Assembly (NCBI GenBank): GCA_023078685.1
Contig: JALGAS010000009.1
Coordinates: forward strand, 2,294,001 to 2,358,000
Reading direction: 5' to 3'
Length of the DNA: 64,000 nt
Origin: Neopestalotiopsis rosae
Lineage: Eukaryota; Ascomycota; Sordariomycetes; Amphisphaeriales; Sporocadaceae
The notes under the pieces are model-generated. The model saw nothing but the letters and a program-made list of their open reading frames with translations. It searched no databases and had not been told where the DNA came from. Numbering within the stretch: position 1 is the stretch's first letter; each line of letters opens with the position of its first letter. The translations under genes and the position numbers were made by a program. This document shows, one piece after another, positions 1-9,361 of this stretch.

Positions 1-492
1 CTAGGTACTACGAGTATATCCTTGTGCACGATTCATACCAGGGCGCCATATTCAATTCCGATCCAGGATACGGAAAGCGTTCAAATGGTTATAGATGGGT
101 AATATTCCGTGAATGGTTCCTCCCGCTAGAAAATACAGCAGATTCCCAAGCCATGTAGAGAAATCACTGAAACGAATACAGAAACCAACATCGTAAGAAT
201 TGCAATTGATGGTATTGCCTTTGTCTTAAGAACTCGAAATGGTACCCTTACCAGGTGATCAGAAACAACTGTACACGAAATATGAAAATGAGTCTTTCCA
301 TAAGCTTTCGAGATTTTTCCATTATGAAATATAATCATGTTCTATAGTACTGTATTGAATCATCGTGTCTCGGAAGGATGTCTGTTCTGGACTATTGGAG
401 GCGGAGTGGCTGCTGTTGCTGCGTATAAAGCAAGCGAAACCTCGAAGTGCCCTCACGCATCTGGGCCAAGAACATCGATATTGATTCTCACC
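1..492. other. Left-edge intergenic DNA
   Basis: I see no convincing gene here. The short ORFs on the minus strand (for example 322-507) overlap the 5' region of the HMG-box gene and have no recognisable domain or splice logic. This stretch probably contains the promoter and 5' leader of the HMG-box gene that starts at 493. Confidence 0.5.
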
Positions 493-1445
493 ATGGACCA
501 ACACCATATTCAGAAAGGTTCACCGTGCAGCATCAACGCGCCCGTGGATCAGCCACGACGGATTATCAGTCTGAGGGATCTGCTATCAGATAACGACTGC
601 GCCGTGCAAAACGTCAGCGGCAATATCGCCGCAGCGGCAGCACCTAACCAGACCCCGATATCAATCGTCGACCCAGTTCAATTAGGATGTGAAGTGCCAT
701 TCACTGTAAGTTTTCCATTCGCCCGCTCAGGACCAGTTCCTTTGCTAATGTCATAGTTTGACTCGGATTTCCGTGTTGATGTGCACAATAGTTTCGATGC
801 TATTGCCACCCATGATGTCTTTGACCCATCATCATATGACGCCAAAGAATTTGTAGTAAGTATACTTGGCCTTCTCTGGCGTCTTGTCAGTTACCAGATT
901 CTGAGACCGTTTGATTTGGCTAGGGATTTGGACCACAAGGAGTCTATGTGCCACCTGAAAATCATCTTCATCCCTACGAGATGATCGACCTTCGAGCAGC
1001 ATGCAGTAACCATAATCCGGACACTCTGGGTCAAACAACACCTATGAGTCCAGACTATATTCACCCTTGGCAGCATCAAGAGCTATTCATCCATGATGAG
1101 CCACGCATTCCGACGCCGTTGAGCGTGCTCTTCAACCGATACAACTTTCCTGACATTCATATGTATGTGCATCGGCCGCGATGCGACGAATCAGCCATTG
1201 CAGTCAACAGTCAAGGGACAATGAAGCGGCCTTTGAATTGCTTTTTCCTCTACAAAAAGGCTTTCCGAGGTGACACTGCCAAGTTGTTTCCAGGCCTGAA
1301 TCAGAAAATGATAACAAGGGTTATCAGCGCGTCTTGGCGGATGGAGTCGGCGGATATTCGGAAAATATTCAAAAACTTGGCAGAGGTTGAAATTTCTCAT
1401 TACAAGAAGGCAAGAAGGGAAAAAACACGTAACTTCCGCGTGTAG
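493..1445 (+). CDS. HMG-box DNA-binding protein (MATA_HMG-like)
   Basis: Three exons join in frame: 493-705, 757-855 and 924-1445, giving about 277 residues. Both introns (51 and 68 bp) start with GTAAG and end in TAG. The join at 924 produces GFGPQGVYVPPEN. The last ~75 residues form an HMG box: it opens MKRPLNCFFLYKK, continues through ITRVISASWRMES (the helix-2 region) and ends in a helix with a basic tail KKARREKTR. The N-terminal 200 residues are not recognisable. HMG boxes bind the DNA minor groove; this subclass includes the mating regulator MAT1-2-1 and related non-mating factors. Against a true MAT1-2-1, the box lies at the very C terminus, its gene lacks an intron inside the box, and no mating-locus flanking genes are visible. 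I therefore call it an orphan HMG-box regulator in the nucleus. The family call is firm; the role is unknown. Confidence 0.82.
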
Positions 1446-2296
1446 TATGCACGAAGAGAGTAATGACAAATTACCGAAAGCTTTTGAAAGACAAGAAAAG
1501 ATGAGAGACGAAATGAAACGCTTCGAGCTCAATTCAAGTTATCTCCAAAGTGATTCAACTTCCGCTCGTCCATCTGCCTCCTGCCCACTAGTGTTGACGC
1601 TCTGGTGCGACCTTGGCAACGGCATGGAAATTTACTACCTGAGTCACACTGGTTGCAGACGATCTTGAGCGTCCATTGTTGTATTTATGACAAGAATACA
1701 TTATGAGGAGGGGTGACTTGAAGCACTCTGATCCAGCCCTACGAAATAACTCTGGACAAGAAAGGAAATTGTTAGTCTTGGGTCCGCCGGCAGAAAGTCA
1801 TGAGGTCTACGGTAATGCATCTATGCATTACTTCTGGAAGTATTGCCAGGTGGCCACGCTGCTTCAGACAAGACGTATCATTTCGCCACTCAAATAGTTC
1901 AAGCTTGCATATCTTTAGGGAATCTCGTCAAAGGCCAGTGCAGAACGCATATTGTCTCATAGGAGGTGAAAATGCGTTTGCCATTATCTGGAAAGGGTCA
2001 ACAGTATCTGACCAAGGTCGACATACAAAAAAGCTTACCTAGTCTACGATTCAATTACCCAAAGTCTGCTGGCTTGGTCCTGATCCGCTACTATTGTCAA
2101 TTCATTATCAAATTACGACTAGAATTACTCGATCCATGTCACACAGGCGAACCAATTTCACTTAGATATAGTTATCCAATTTAGAGTTTTGACAATTTAA
2201 AGTTTTAAGTACACTTCCGATCAACTCCTAGTTCTATCAACACCTCGAACTGGCTCAGAAATTATTCGTTTGACCCAGCCGTTGTTTGTCAGTGCG
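1446..2296. other. Intergenic, no supported gene
   Basis: Only short overlapping ORFs are present (for example 1703-1897 and 1966-2184), without domains or convincing splice partners. The region separates the plus-strand HMG gene from a minus-strand gene, so both 3' ends converge here. Confidence 0.5.
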
Positions 2297-3529
2297 TCAT
2301 TCTGACATTTCCTTCCAGTCAATTGTAATGCTTAGGTCTTCGCCGCTTATCACCTTTCGAAGCACATCTTCTGAAATGCCAGCGGTCTCTTGTGTTATCT
2401 CGTCTACGCAAGAGAACATCTGCGTCGCTTCTTCCCAGTGAAATGTGGGAGGTTTTCCGTCTCCATTGACGAGAACAATGACACCGAGAAACGCCCGGAG
2501 CTCAGGTTTGAGTAAATCCACAGTATTTGTCTTCCGCGAGTCTTTCAAGTCGTGCCAGACCTTTGCGCGATTGCTCCAAATCAATTCTGTAGAAATCGAC
2601 TCCCCTTCTACAAGGATACGCTGCAGGCGATTGACGACCATAACGAAGGGGGACGTCCTTATAACGTACACTTCCATTCCGACTGGAATGCGACCGACAT
2701 CTTCTAGCGTTGCGGCTCCCCTTCCTTGTGCTCCGCCTGATTCTTCGATCGCAGTCAGCCTTTCGCAGCTTGGGACATCGTAAGATTGGATCTCTGTTCG
2801 AGACCGGCAAGTCCTTTTGAAAGGCCTCATCCTCGTCGAGATTCTGTATACTTCTCCTTACCCGGAGCTTGTTGAGGATTTTCCCTTCCTTGCGTTTCTC
2901 TCGAAAATATCGTTTTCGTGGTGGCTACTACCGATGCCCGCATCTTCGGTAATGCTGTCCGAGCTGTAGAAGTCCCAGAAACCGTCATTCTCGTGGAATG
3001 CCTTCACATCGGTGTCGCTATCTCGAAAATCATCTTCGAGCACGACAGAAGGATTCCTGTCTACATGAACGGGCCTCAAAGCCTCCAGTTCGTCCGATCC
3101 TTCAGTCTCCTTGAGCCAATCCTCTGAGCAGAGCATGAAATGAGGCTGCCCTATCGGGCGCAGCACTTCGTGTGGTTGTACTTTGACATCTGAGAACCGC
3201 TTCATCCTGCGGAACGTAGCGTGTAGTGGATAGTGATAATGGGTTGTTGATTTGGTCGTGATGCCTGGGTAATCAATGACGCGAGTCTTTCGAATGAAGT
3301 CCTTGCCTGGGGGTCTCTCATTTGAGACCGTGGGAGTGTTCATGGCTGACACTGTCTCTGTGTTGCTCCCGCTCAAGCTATACGTCGTAGGATACAACGG
3401 TGTCAGATATTCTCGAGACCTATCGTCTCGAGAGCTCTCGAAGGCGGAAAATGGTTTGATTCCATGGGATAAAGATTCGTGATGCCCTCGAGCCGTGAGG
3501 CTATCCAAGAGGCCAATCTGGGTGAACAT
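2297..3529 (-). CDS. Two-exon hypothetical protein
   Basis: Exon 1 runs 3529-2862 and exon 2 runs 2813-2297. A 48 bp intron with donor GTAAGG and acceptor AAAAG keeps frame and yields about 394 residues. The start is an ATG at 3529 with a TATA-like element about 110 bp upstream. I do not recognise the family. The N-terminal half is Ser/Thr/Asp-rich and probably disordered (DDFRDSDTDVKAF, SSDSITEDAG). The C-terminal ~160 residues look folded, with alternating hydrophobic strands (VGMEVYVIRTSPFVMVVNRL, LRAFLGVIVLV) and an acidic end. No signal peptide or membrane helix is evident. The intron is near the lower size limit, so the two ORFs could instead be a frameshifted gene. Confidence 0.55.
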
Positions 3530-3635
3530 GGCGTAAGTGTTGGTGTTCTGAAGCTTGTTAAGAGGAGGGAAATGTCAAGAAAGTAAAACTTAGAGAAGAA
3601 GAAAGAACGATTCCACGCTGCCAGAGGAAACTTCT

Positions 3636-3645
3636 ACTTATATCT
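3636..3645 (-). promoter_or_regulatory. Possible TATA element for the 2297-3529 gene
   Basis: On the minus strand this reads GAGATATAAG, about 110 bp upstream of the ATG at 3529. Distance and sequence fit a fungal core promoter, but this rests on motif and position only. Confidence 0.35.
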
Positions 3646-3916
3646 CTCACGTCCCCTGTTGAGTTGCTTCATGTTTCGTAGCCGGATAAAATGCTTGTCC
3701 GCAGACAAGTCTCAACCTCGAACCAATGCACCTATGGCCAACGTATTCCCTGCTCTGAACACCTCGATCCCGTCGAGTGAGGTAGGTCATCAGTGAACTG
3801 ATGAAAGCGATGCTACAGACAGCGTCTCCAGACATGCACTAGAAGTCTGAGCAGCCACAAAGACAATAGCTGCAGATCGCCTCGTACTATTTCTGCGGAG
3901 GATATCTCCCATCGCA

Positions 3917-4874
3917 TTAAGTATCGATTGAGCTCAGTACTCCTTGGAAATTCTCAAGTTCGACGTAAAAGTCCCGTGACCTTCGGAGATTGTCAAAAGC
4001 CGGTCGCTGAGTCTCTCCGTGCGTATTCGAGGATGGTGCAGGATGTCGTGATGCAAAAACTCGTGTTCCATAAACCACAGGTCCGAGGGCAGACAAAAAA
4101 TCGTTTAGGCTGTAGATCATTGACACGAACTGTTTTGTCAGACACAAGATGACAGATATTCAAGCAAGTAACGTACCGAAAGAATGGTGAGCTTTGAGGG
4201 CAAGTGTAACCAGGATTCAGAGCGCACTGTCAACAAAGTGCAAGCTACAAGCACAAACGCAGCGAAAAGGACCTGAGAACCCGCATATACCTTGAAACAA
4301 TTTGTTGCATAGATAATAGATTGACCGATTCCTTGGTGGCGATTCTCATATACAAACAGCACCGAAACAAGCGCCATCATTATGCGAAACCAAGATAGGC
4401 TAGTTGCGAGGAGAACACTTGTAGTCTGCGTCTCCGGCATTACAATCGCTGCAAGAAATGCGGAACAGCAGATTATGGTGTGACTAGTGAGGAGCAACGG
4501 GTGATAAGCATATTGGTTCGAGTGCCACTTATAAGCTTCCCAAACCGTCTGCGTTAAGTTAGCAACACGTAAACTAAACTCTCAATCGTACTTACCTGCC
4601 GGACCATACTTGTCAGTAGCAATGAGCTGAACAGGAGCAGCATTTGATGCGTGTGGATCGCGAACCCGAGGAATGCAGTGTTGAGCAGTATCGAGGAAAC
4701 AATCTGGCCGACGAAGGTGATCAGAAAGCAACTACGATGGCGTGCTGCATACAGTTGTGGGGCGTTGGTCTGCCTTGTGTTTGCGGATGAGTGAGTATGA
4801 ACACGCCTGATTCGAATCAAAGAAGATGCTGTGCTCAAAGCAAAAGGAATGTATGATAATGATAACAAATCCAT
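3917..4874 (-). CDS. Three-exon multi-pass membrane protein
   Basis: Exons 4874-4596, 4548-4177 and 4129-3917 join in phase 0 and encode about 287 residues. Both introns (47 bp) have strong signals: donor GTAAGT with branch TTGCTAAC, and donor GTACGT with branch TGTCTGAC. The ATG at 4874 lies about 70 bp below a TATA box; the longer ORF upstream starts only with TTG. At least six hydrophobic segments are visible, for example IPFALSTASSL, a long one near residues 50-75 (FVGQIVSSILLNTAFLGFAI), LLFSSLLLTSMV, then SVLLATSLSWF and VLFAAFVLVACTLL in exon 2. The C-terminal ~60 residues are polar and would face the cytosol or lumen. The layout resembles fungal integral membrane proteins of unknown function; I cannot name a transporter or receptor motif. 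Confidence 0.7.
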
Positions 4875-4938
4875 CGTATCGGTTGGGAAATGGTGTTGTG
4901 AGAGAGTGAAATAAGAGTAAGAAATGATAGAGAAGCCT

Positions 4939-4950
4939 CCTCTATATAGC
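4939..4950 (-). promoter_or_regulatory. TATA box of the membrane-protein gene
   Basis: The minus strand reads GGCTATATAGAG about 70 bp upstream of the ATG at 4874, a good match in sequence and spacing to a fungal core promoter. Confidence 0.5.
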
Positions 4951-5550
4951 CACAACTAAATCCGTCACCATTCTTCCCTGAGACCCCTTGAGAGCTGAAC
5001 GAGCATACCTGCACCACTGCTTCTTTGCTCCATGGGTGGTCAGAAGACTACCCGAGATTTCTCGTCACCAGCTGGGTCGCATCCATTGTCATACGTATCG
5101 GCCTAGGAAAGTCAGAAGTCATTCGTCCGACTGTCCTCGAGTGCGCCTTAGACTGCTGCTCAACAGAGGATTACTTGCAAACAGTCGCTTCCTCGTCCAC
5201 GGCCAATAGTACGTCATCTTCCCAGCACCACGACCACCTACAGGAGATGTGCAGCGTCCATGGATGGAATGGAACCCCGCAAGCGCGGTGATTATGGCTG
5301 TTCGACCGTACCATTCGTCAGATCACGAGGTTGGTGATATATATAGGCTACTACTACTCAGACATATATAGCTATGATGCTGAGGAGGGGTCTGGGGTGT
5401 GACATCAAGGCACTGATCGTCTGACTAGGTTCACCCATGCTACCACGGCGAAAAGATCCGCGTAACGTCGGCCGCCTCGGTGATAATGCAGGAAGGGTGG
5501 AACGGATGAAAGGACCAAGTCGTATCAGAAGGTAAGGTGGTATGCCTTCG
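4951..5550. other. Intergenic, no supported gene
   Basis: Short ORFs occur on both strands but none shows a domain or consistent splicing. The stretch probably carries the upstream promoter of the membrane-protein gene and ends where an inverted-repeat arm starts at 5551. Confidence 0.45.
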
Positions 5551-5690
5551 GTAAGACTTCCCACTGCGTCGAAGTAAGTCCCGGGGATCTCCTAGATATT
5601 GAACCTAGACAGAGGTAGAACAATACATATCCTTCTTTGATCGAGCCAAAAAAAAAAAATTTTTTTTTACCCGCATCAAATTGCGAATTG
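5551..5690 (+). repeat. Left arm of an inverted repeat
   Basis: This 140 bp segment is the reverse complement of 8251-8380. Shared blocks include AAGACTTCCCACT, the block around AGATATTGAACCTAGACAG, AACAATACATATCCTTC and CATCAAATTGCGAATTG. The left arm has an expanded A12T10 tract (about 5647-5669) where the right arm has a short T run. Differences are otherwise few and mostly transitions. The arms enclose 2.56 kb holding an rDNA fragment and two ORFs. Confidence 0.85.
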
Positions 5691-6469
5691 AAACCAAAGA
5701 ACATACCAAAAAGGAAATGGGGAAAATTTCATTAGAATTGAATGGGATATCATTGTTGATATCAAAAATGATGAACGAGTGAGTGCTTATGCTCAGCAAA
5801 AAAGTAAACCGGGATAGTACCGTAGACATTTCGATGACGGCGTCCCTTCCGTTTACAAATACGAAACGGTGCATTCAAGGTGACAACGGTTAACGGATCT
5901 GTGTCTGGTTATGCCGCTAAGTCTGGCCCTTCAAGCCATAGTTCCGGGTTTTCCTGGTGCTTAAATCTGTTCCTTATCTGAATGATTCTCACTGCGTGGT
6001 TCTCTATACAGCCTTGCAGCTTCGGCTCGGTCACGGGGAATTCATAGTGATTATCGACCCCCTCAGGAAGCCTCTCGGGGCGATATCTGAGATGCCCAAA
6101 TGCTGACGGTGATTTCTCGCCTGATAGCGGACGGTTGGGCTCTGTGGATGCCTGGCAGATTGCTAGACTTTTACCACTTAGCATCGGGAGATACCTACCC
6201 TGTAGCGGTTTACCTCACGGTAAAACCCTGCAGTGCGAAGGTCTCCTCTTGGGACCTGTAAATTCCACCAGCTTCTCCTCCGAAAAACTGTGTGTAGTGG
6301 ACCAGCGTTCTCAAAAATCAAGAGGGGAGAGGTAGAAGGTGATTTCAGTGGTTTAGGCCTTGCCGAAGCCGCTGTCCTCGCCGAGCATTACTCGTTAATA
6401 CTATCAAAATGTAACTAAAATCTCTTCCGCGTTGAAAACGCGGTTGGTCGTTCCCCGGCGTACGATAGT
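5691..6469 (+). other. Probable rDNA spacer/5' external transcribed spacer fragment
   Basis: This DNA ends exactly at the first base of an 18S rRNA start (6470). In a normal rDNA unit the sequence immediately upstream of 18S is the 5' external transcribed spacer, so at least the part just before 6470 is likely spacer. It contains a near-perfect hairpin CGCGTTGAAAACGCG around 6428-6442. I cannot say where the rDNA-derived part begins; about 5885 is a guess. No protein gene is supported here. Confidence 0.5.
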
Positions 6470-6503
6470 TACCTGGTTGATTCTGCCAGTAGTCATATGC
6501 TTG
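6470..6503 (+). rRNA. 18S rRNA 5' end, 34-base fragment
   Basis: The sequence beginning TACCTGGTTGATTCTGCCAG and ending CATATGCTTG is the universally conserved start of fungal small-subunit rRNA. The match stops after the first 34 bases, because the next bases do not continue the expected 18S sequence. It is a broken remnant that cannot function, attached to upstream spacer-like DNA. Confidence 0.92.
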
Positions 6504-6583
6504 GGCATTGGGGAAATCTCTGTAGAACGGAAACAGTCAATTTAGTTATACAGCAGGGAAGTATATGAAATCAAGTTATCAAT

Positions 6584-6889
6584 TTAAAATGGAGCACAAT
6601 TAGCCATCCACTTCTTTCGCTCGTGATCCCTACCAAGTTCCCCCTCATCCAGTATTCTGTTTAGATGGCTAGCCCTGCTACTAATGTTTGATAGCAACAT
6701 GCTCATCGAGTTCCAGCAGTCAATTAATATATGGACCTTCCGTTTGAGGCTCTTATTCTGGTCATTGAGTTCTTCTCGATGCTGTGAAACCGCCGAATTG
6801 CATTCGTTCGTCGGTAGACGCTTCGCGAGATCCTCCATGTAGAAAGCGCTTGTATTGGAGCAAGTGCTTGAGGTCTCAGAAAACGCCAT
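6584..6889 (-). CDS. Small coiled-coil hypothetical protein
   Basis: A single-exon ORF of 101 residues with ATG at 6889. The central part is charged and helical (HREELNDQNKSLKRKVHI), followed by a hydrophobic helix (CWNSMSMLLSNISS) and a charged C terminus (ELGRDHERKKW), which suggests a coiled coil. No known domain is recognised. It lies directly beside the broken 18S fragment within the inverted-repeat block. It may be a real small gene or the surviving exon of a larger one. Confidence 0.4.
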   Translation of the reverse strand: MAFSETSSTCSNTSAFYMEDLAKRLPTNECNSAVSQHREELNDQNKSLKRKVHILIDCWNSMSMLLSNISSRASHLNRILDEGELGRDHERKKWMANCAPF

Positions 6890-7335
6890 GGCCAGTGTTG
6901 GGCTCACTCAATATTCTGTGAACATGTTAGTTGAACTGAGATACTGTAAGCGTGTTTTCTTTTGGTATTCTGGACATTGAGCAGCAAGAATGATTGGACA
7001 GGATCTTTACGTGTTCTATCTTTCGTTTTTTTTTTTTTTCCTTTCTCAATTCCGGTCTCATGGGTAAACTTATATGCTTGAATGTAACACCCACAAACGA
7101 GATACGTAACAATACTTTCTTTTCTTCGAGGAAAGCATAAACTGTTGCCATAAGTTCCTGAAGTCTGTCAAAACAGAATGCTTTTATAGTGATCTGTGCA
7201 CGCTGCTTCGTATTTGATGAACTCCAGCTTCACTTTTGGCCATTGTACATTGGAGCCGGAAATGACTCGGAAAAGAACCGGACGAATTGTCCTCTATGCA
7301 CCCAGTAGTGATCGCATTATGGACATAGGAATCTT

Positions 7336-7543
7336 CTTGGTAATTCCAGTATAATACCGAGACTTATCATCCCAGAAACGTTCTTGACCTGTTATACATC
7401 AATCAATTACGATGAATCCCAGCACAGATTCTCGCCGACGGCTAACAGAACGCCTAAGAGCCCAACGGGCGAAATCGACACAGTACATCAAGATGCTCAT
7501 CGAAAACGACCAGGCCGTACCATGGTACTACGCGGCAGCTTGT
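7336..7543 (+). repeat. Duplicated segment (copy 1)
   Basis: This segment, covering about 75 bp upstream and the first ~130 bp of the membrane-protein gene, matches the reverse complement of 29559-29766. Similarity stops abruptly after GCGGCAGCTTGT. In the non-coding part the copies differ mainly by C/T and G/A transitions. Confidence 0.85.
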
Positions 7544-8043
7544 ACGGCATTGAGCTGGTCCTTGCTGGCCGGGTTTCTTGTGTTGCCCTCGACATTCACG
7601 TCTATCAGTCGATCTGAAGTCATCAGCAGTGCAGTGCAGAGCAACGAGCCAGCGCTTAAAGCTCTTAAGAATCCGCCTTTACTCGTCATTGCCTGTATGT
7701 TGTTCTTCATGTCCACAGCAGCGCTAGGTTATGTGTGGTGTATCTGGAAGCATAGCTACATATGGGTTCTAAATCGTATCGTCATGTGTGTAAACTCTAC
7801 ATTTGATTCTCAGATGTTGATTGATACTGGCAACTCACAAGTATATAGGCCGGTACTTTCAAACTCGCTCCTGGGATTGGGTAATATACTGCTGAACGTA
7901 TACTCGGCACAGGGGGCGCATGGTCCGCCATTGCCATTACAGCTGCTAGTGCAGAATGCCCATGTTTACTGGTTTCCTTGGTGGGCTATGTTGTTTATAA
8001 CAGATTGCTGCTACAAACGATCAGGCAACAACGGGCTGTATGA
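7412..8043 (+). pseudogene. Multi-pass membrane protein, frameshifted
   Basis: The ATG at 7412 opens with MNPSTDSRRRLTERLR. Hydrophobic helices follow (WSLLAGFLVLP, LLVIACMLFFMSTAALGYVW), then a probable intron of about 70 bp with donor GTAAAC near 7790 and acceptor TATAG near 7848, then LLGLGNILLNVY. At the G run near 7909-7918 the reading frame changes. The continuation that looks like a genuine membrane helix and tail (LVGYVVYNRLLLQTIRQQ) lies one frame away and ends at 8041-8043, whereas the uninterrupted frame becomes polar nonsense. I infer a one-base deletion. The 5' part (7336-7543) is duplicated in inverted orientation at 29559-29766. The intact product would be a four-helix membrane protein of unknown role. 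Confidence 0.6.
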
Positions 8044-8250
8044 GCAATGAATATGTGTTATGGCGATCGGCTGGCTGGCTGTCACCGATGGAATGTGTTC
8101 ATTTTTTGGAGTTGATAAGTACATGATTTGGTAACTGTCAATTGATCAGATCTCCATTTCGAATAAAACTACGTTCTCAGTCCATGTTCAGAGCCACAGC
8201 TCACTCAACGTTTCGCTGTAGCTGCAGTAAATCTCATTTTCTCCAACAAA

Positions 8251-8380
8251 CAATTCGCAATTTGATGCGGGTCATTTTTTTGTGGCTCGATCAAAGAAGG
8301 ATGTGTATTGTTCTACCTCTGTCTAGGTTCAATATCTAGGAGATCCACGGGATTTACTTCGACGTAGTGGGAAGTCTTAC
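8251..8380 (-). repeat. Right arm of the inverted repeat
   Basis: This is the reverse complement of 5551-5690. Similarity ends on the inner side after CAATTCGCAA and on the outer side after AAGTCTTAC. Confidence 0.85.
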
Positions 8381-8424
8381 CCAAGACGTATTCGCTGAAC
8401 GTTCCTCGAAGCTATACCCAACAC

Positions 8425-8447
8425 GGATGTCAGTCAGACTGACATCC
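8425..8447. repeat. Perfect 11+1+11 palindrome
   Basis: GGATGTCAGTC, one A, then GACTGACATCC form an exact inverted repeat. It could fold as a hairpin or be a dimeric protein-binding site. It lies 45 bp outside the right arm of the inverted repeat. Confidence 0.8.
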
Positions 8448-8544
8448 AAATTCGGCCAGAATAATGTTTGTTCTTTACTGTCAAGTGGGTCCCATGAGAG
8501 GTTGCGAGTACGCATCATCCAAATTTGGCCAGAATAATGTTTGT
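8443..8544 (+). repeat. Two 27 bp direct repeats, 75 bp apart
   Basis: ATCCAAATTCGGCCAGAATA plus ATGTTTGT (8443-8470) recurs with one C/T difference at 8518-8544. No gene is involved; this could be a local duplication or part of an older element. Confidence 0.75.
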
Positions 8545-8869
8545 GAAGTGCATTTGTCTCCGCCACCCTTGCCCATGAGCCCAGCTCATTGGCTTCGCAG
8601 ATTGGCGGCGCGACCAGAGCGCCGCCAGGATTTGAGCAAACATTCCTGACGAAGGGACAGTACTGCTATGTACAATAAGTCTAATTCTCAAACAGCAGCA
8701 ATGCTGGGTTGCTTCGGTACACGATCATGACTTTCCCGCAAGCATTCTTTTGAAATCTACACAAAAGAGTGTCGAATATAGCCGATTTCAAGTAAAACCG
8801 TGAAGGTGATGCTATTGACCTAACTTATCTTTAATGTTAGTAGATACGGTGCTCTGAAGCAGTCGTAAC

Positions 8870-9361
8870 ATGGAACCTGTATACGCCATCGGTAGTGTTT
8901 TGCAATTGTTTCTGTACGTTTTCTGGCCATCCTGAACTGATAAGCTGCGGTGGTCAAGTTGCCGTCTCTGCACGTCTGAAATAGAAGATCTACCAGCTCG
9001 TGCTAAACGCCTTGAGTTGCTATGGAAGCAAGTCATGTGGCAATGTCGTCGAGACTTGCGCAATGCCACTTCACACGTGTACCACGAGATGCAATCCATC
9101 ACAACACGCAATTATGACAAGCCCCGGCCCAAATGTACTGTGTGTCACGATGAAATTGAGGAAATGCTTGCTCTAGTTTATGCGGAATGCAGATGTGTTA
9201 GTTGCCCACCCCGCCACTAACAATATCGTTCTGACTCTGAATGGCAGGTTACTTGTTACAGCTGCACATGGAGGAAGAAATACAGGTTCTGTCGGAATGA
9301 AGATCACGCTGTTAGCCATAGGTTACAAAGACTAAATAGCTTTGGACATTCGACCGAGTGA
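8870..9361 (+). CDS. Small Cys-rich, probably zinc-binding protein
   Basis: I read three exons, 8870-8913, 8959-9196 and 9248-9361, giving about 131 residues. The second intron is strong (donor GTTAGT, branch CCACTAACA, acceptor GGCAG). The first (45 bp, donor GTACGT) is less certain. Cysteine pairs are spaced like metal ligands: LCRLC near residue 15, CTVCHDE, then AECRCVTCYSC across the second junction, and a final RFCRNEDH. The spacing suggests one or two structural zinc sites of a B-box/ZZ-like kind, but I cannot assign a named family. No transmembrane segment is visible. Confidence 0.5.
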
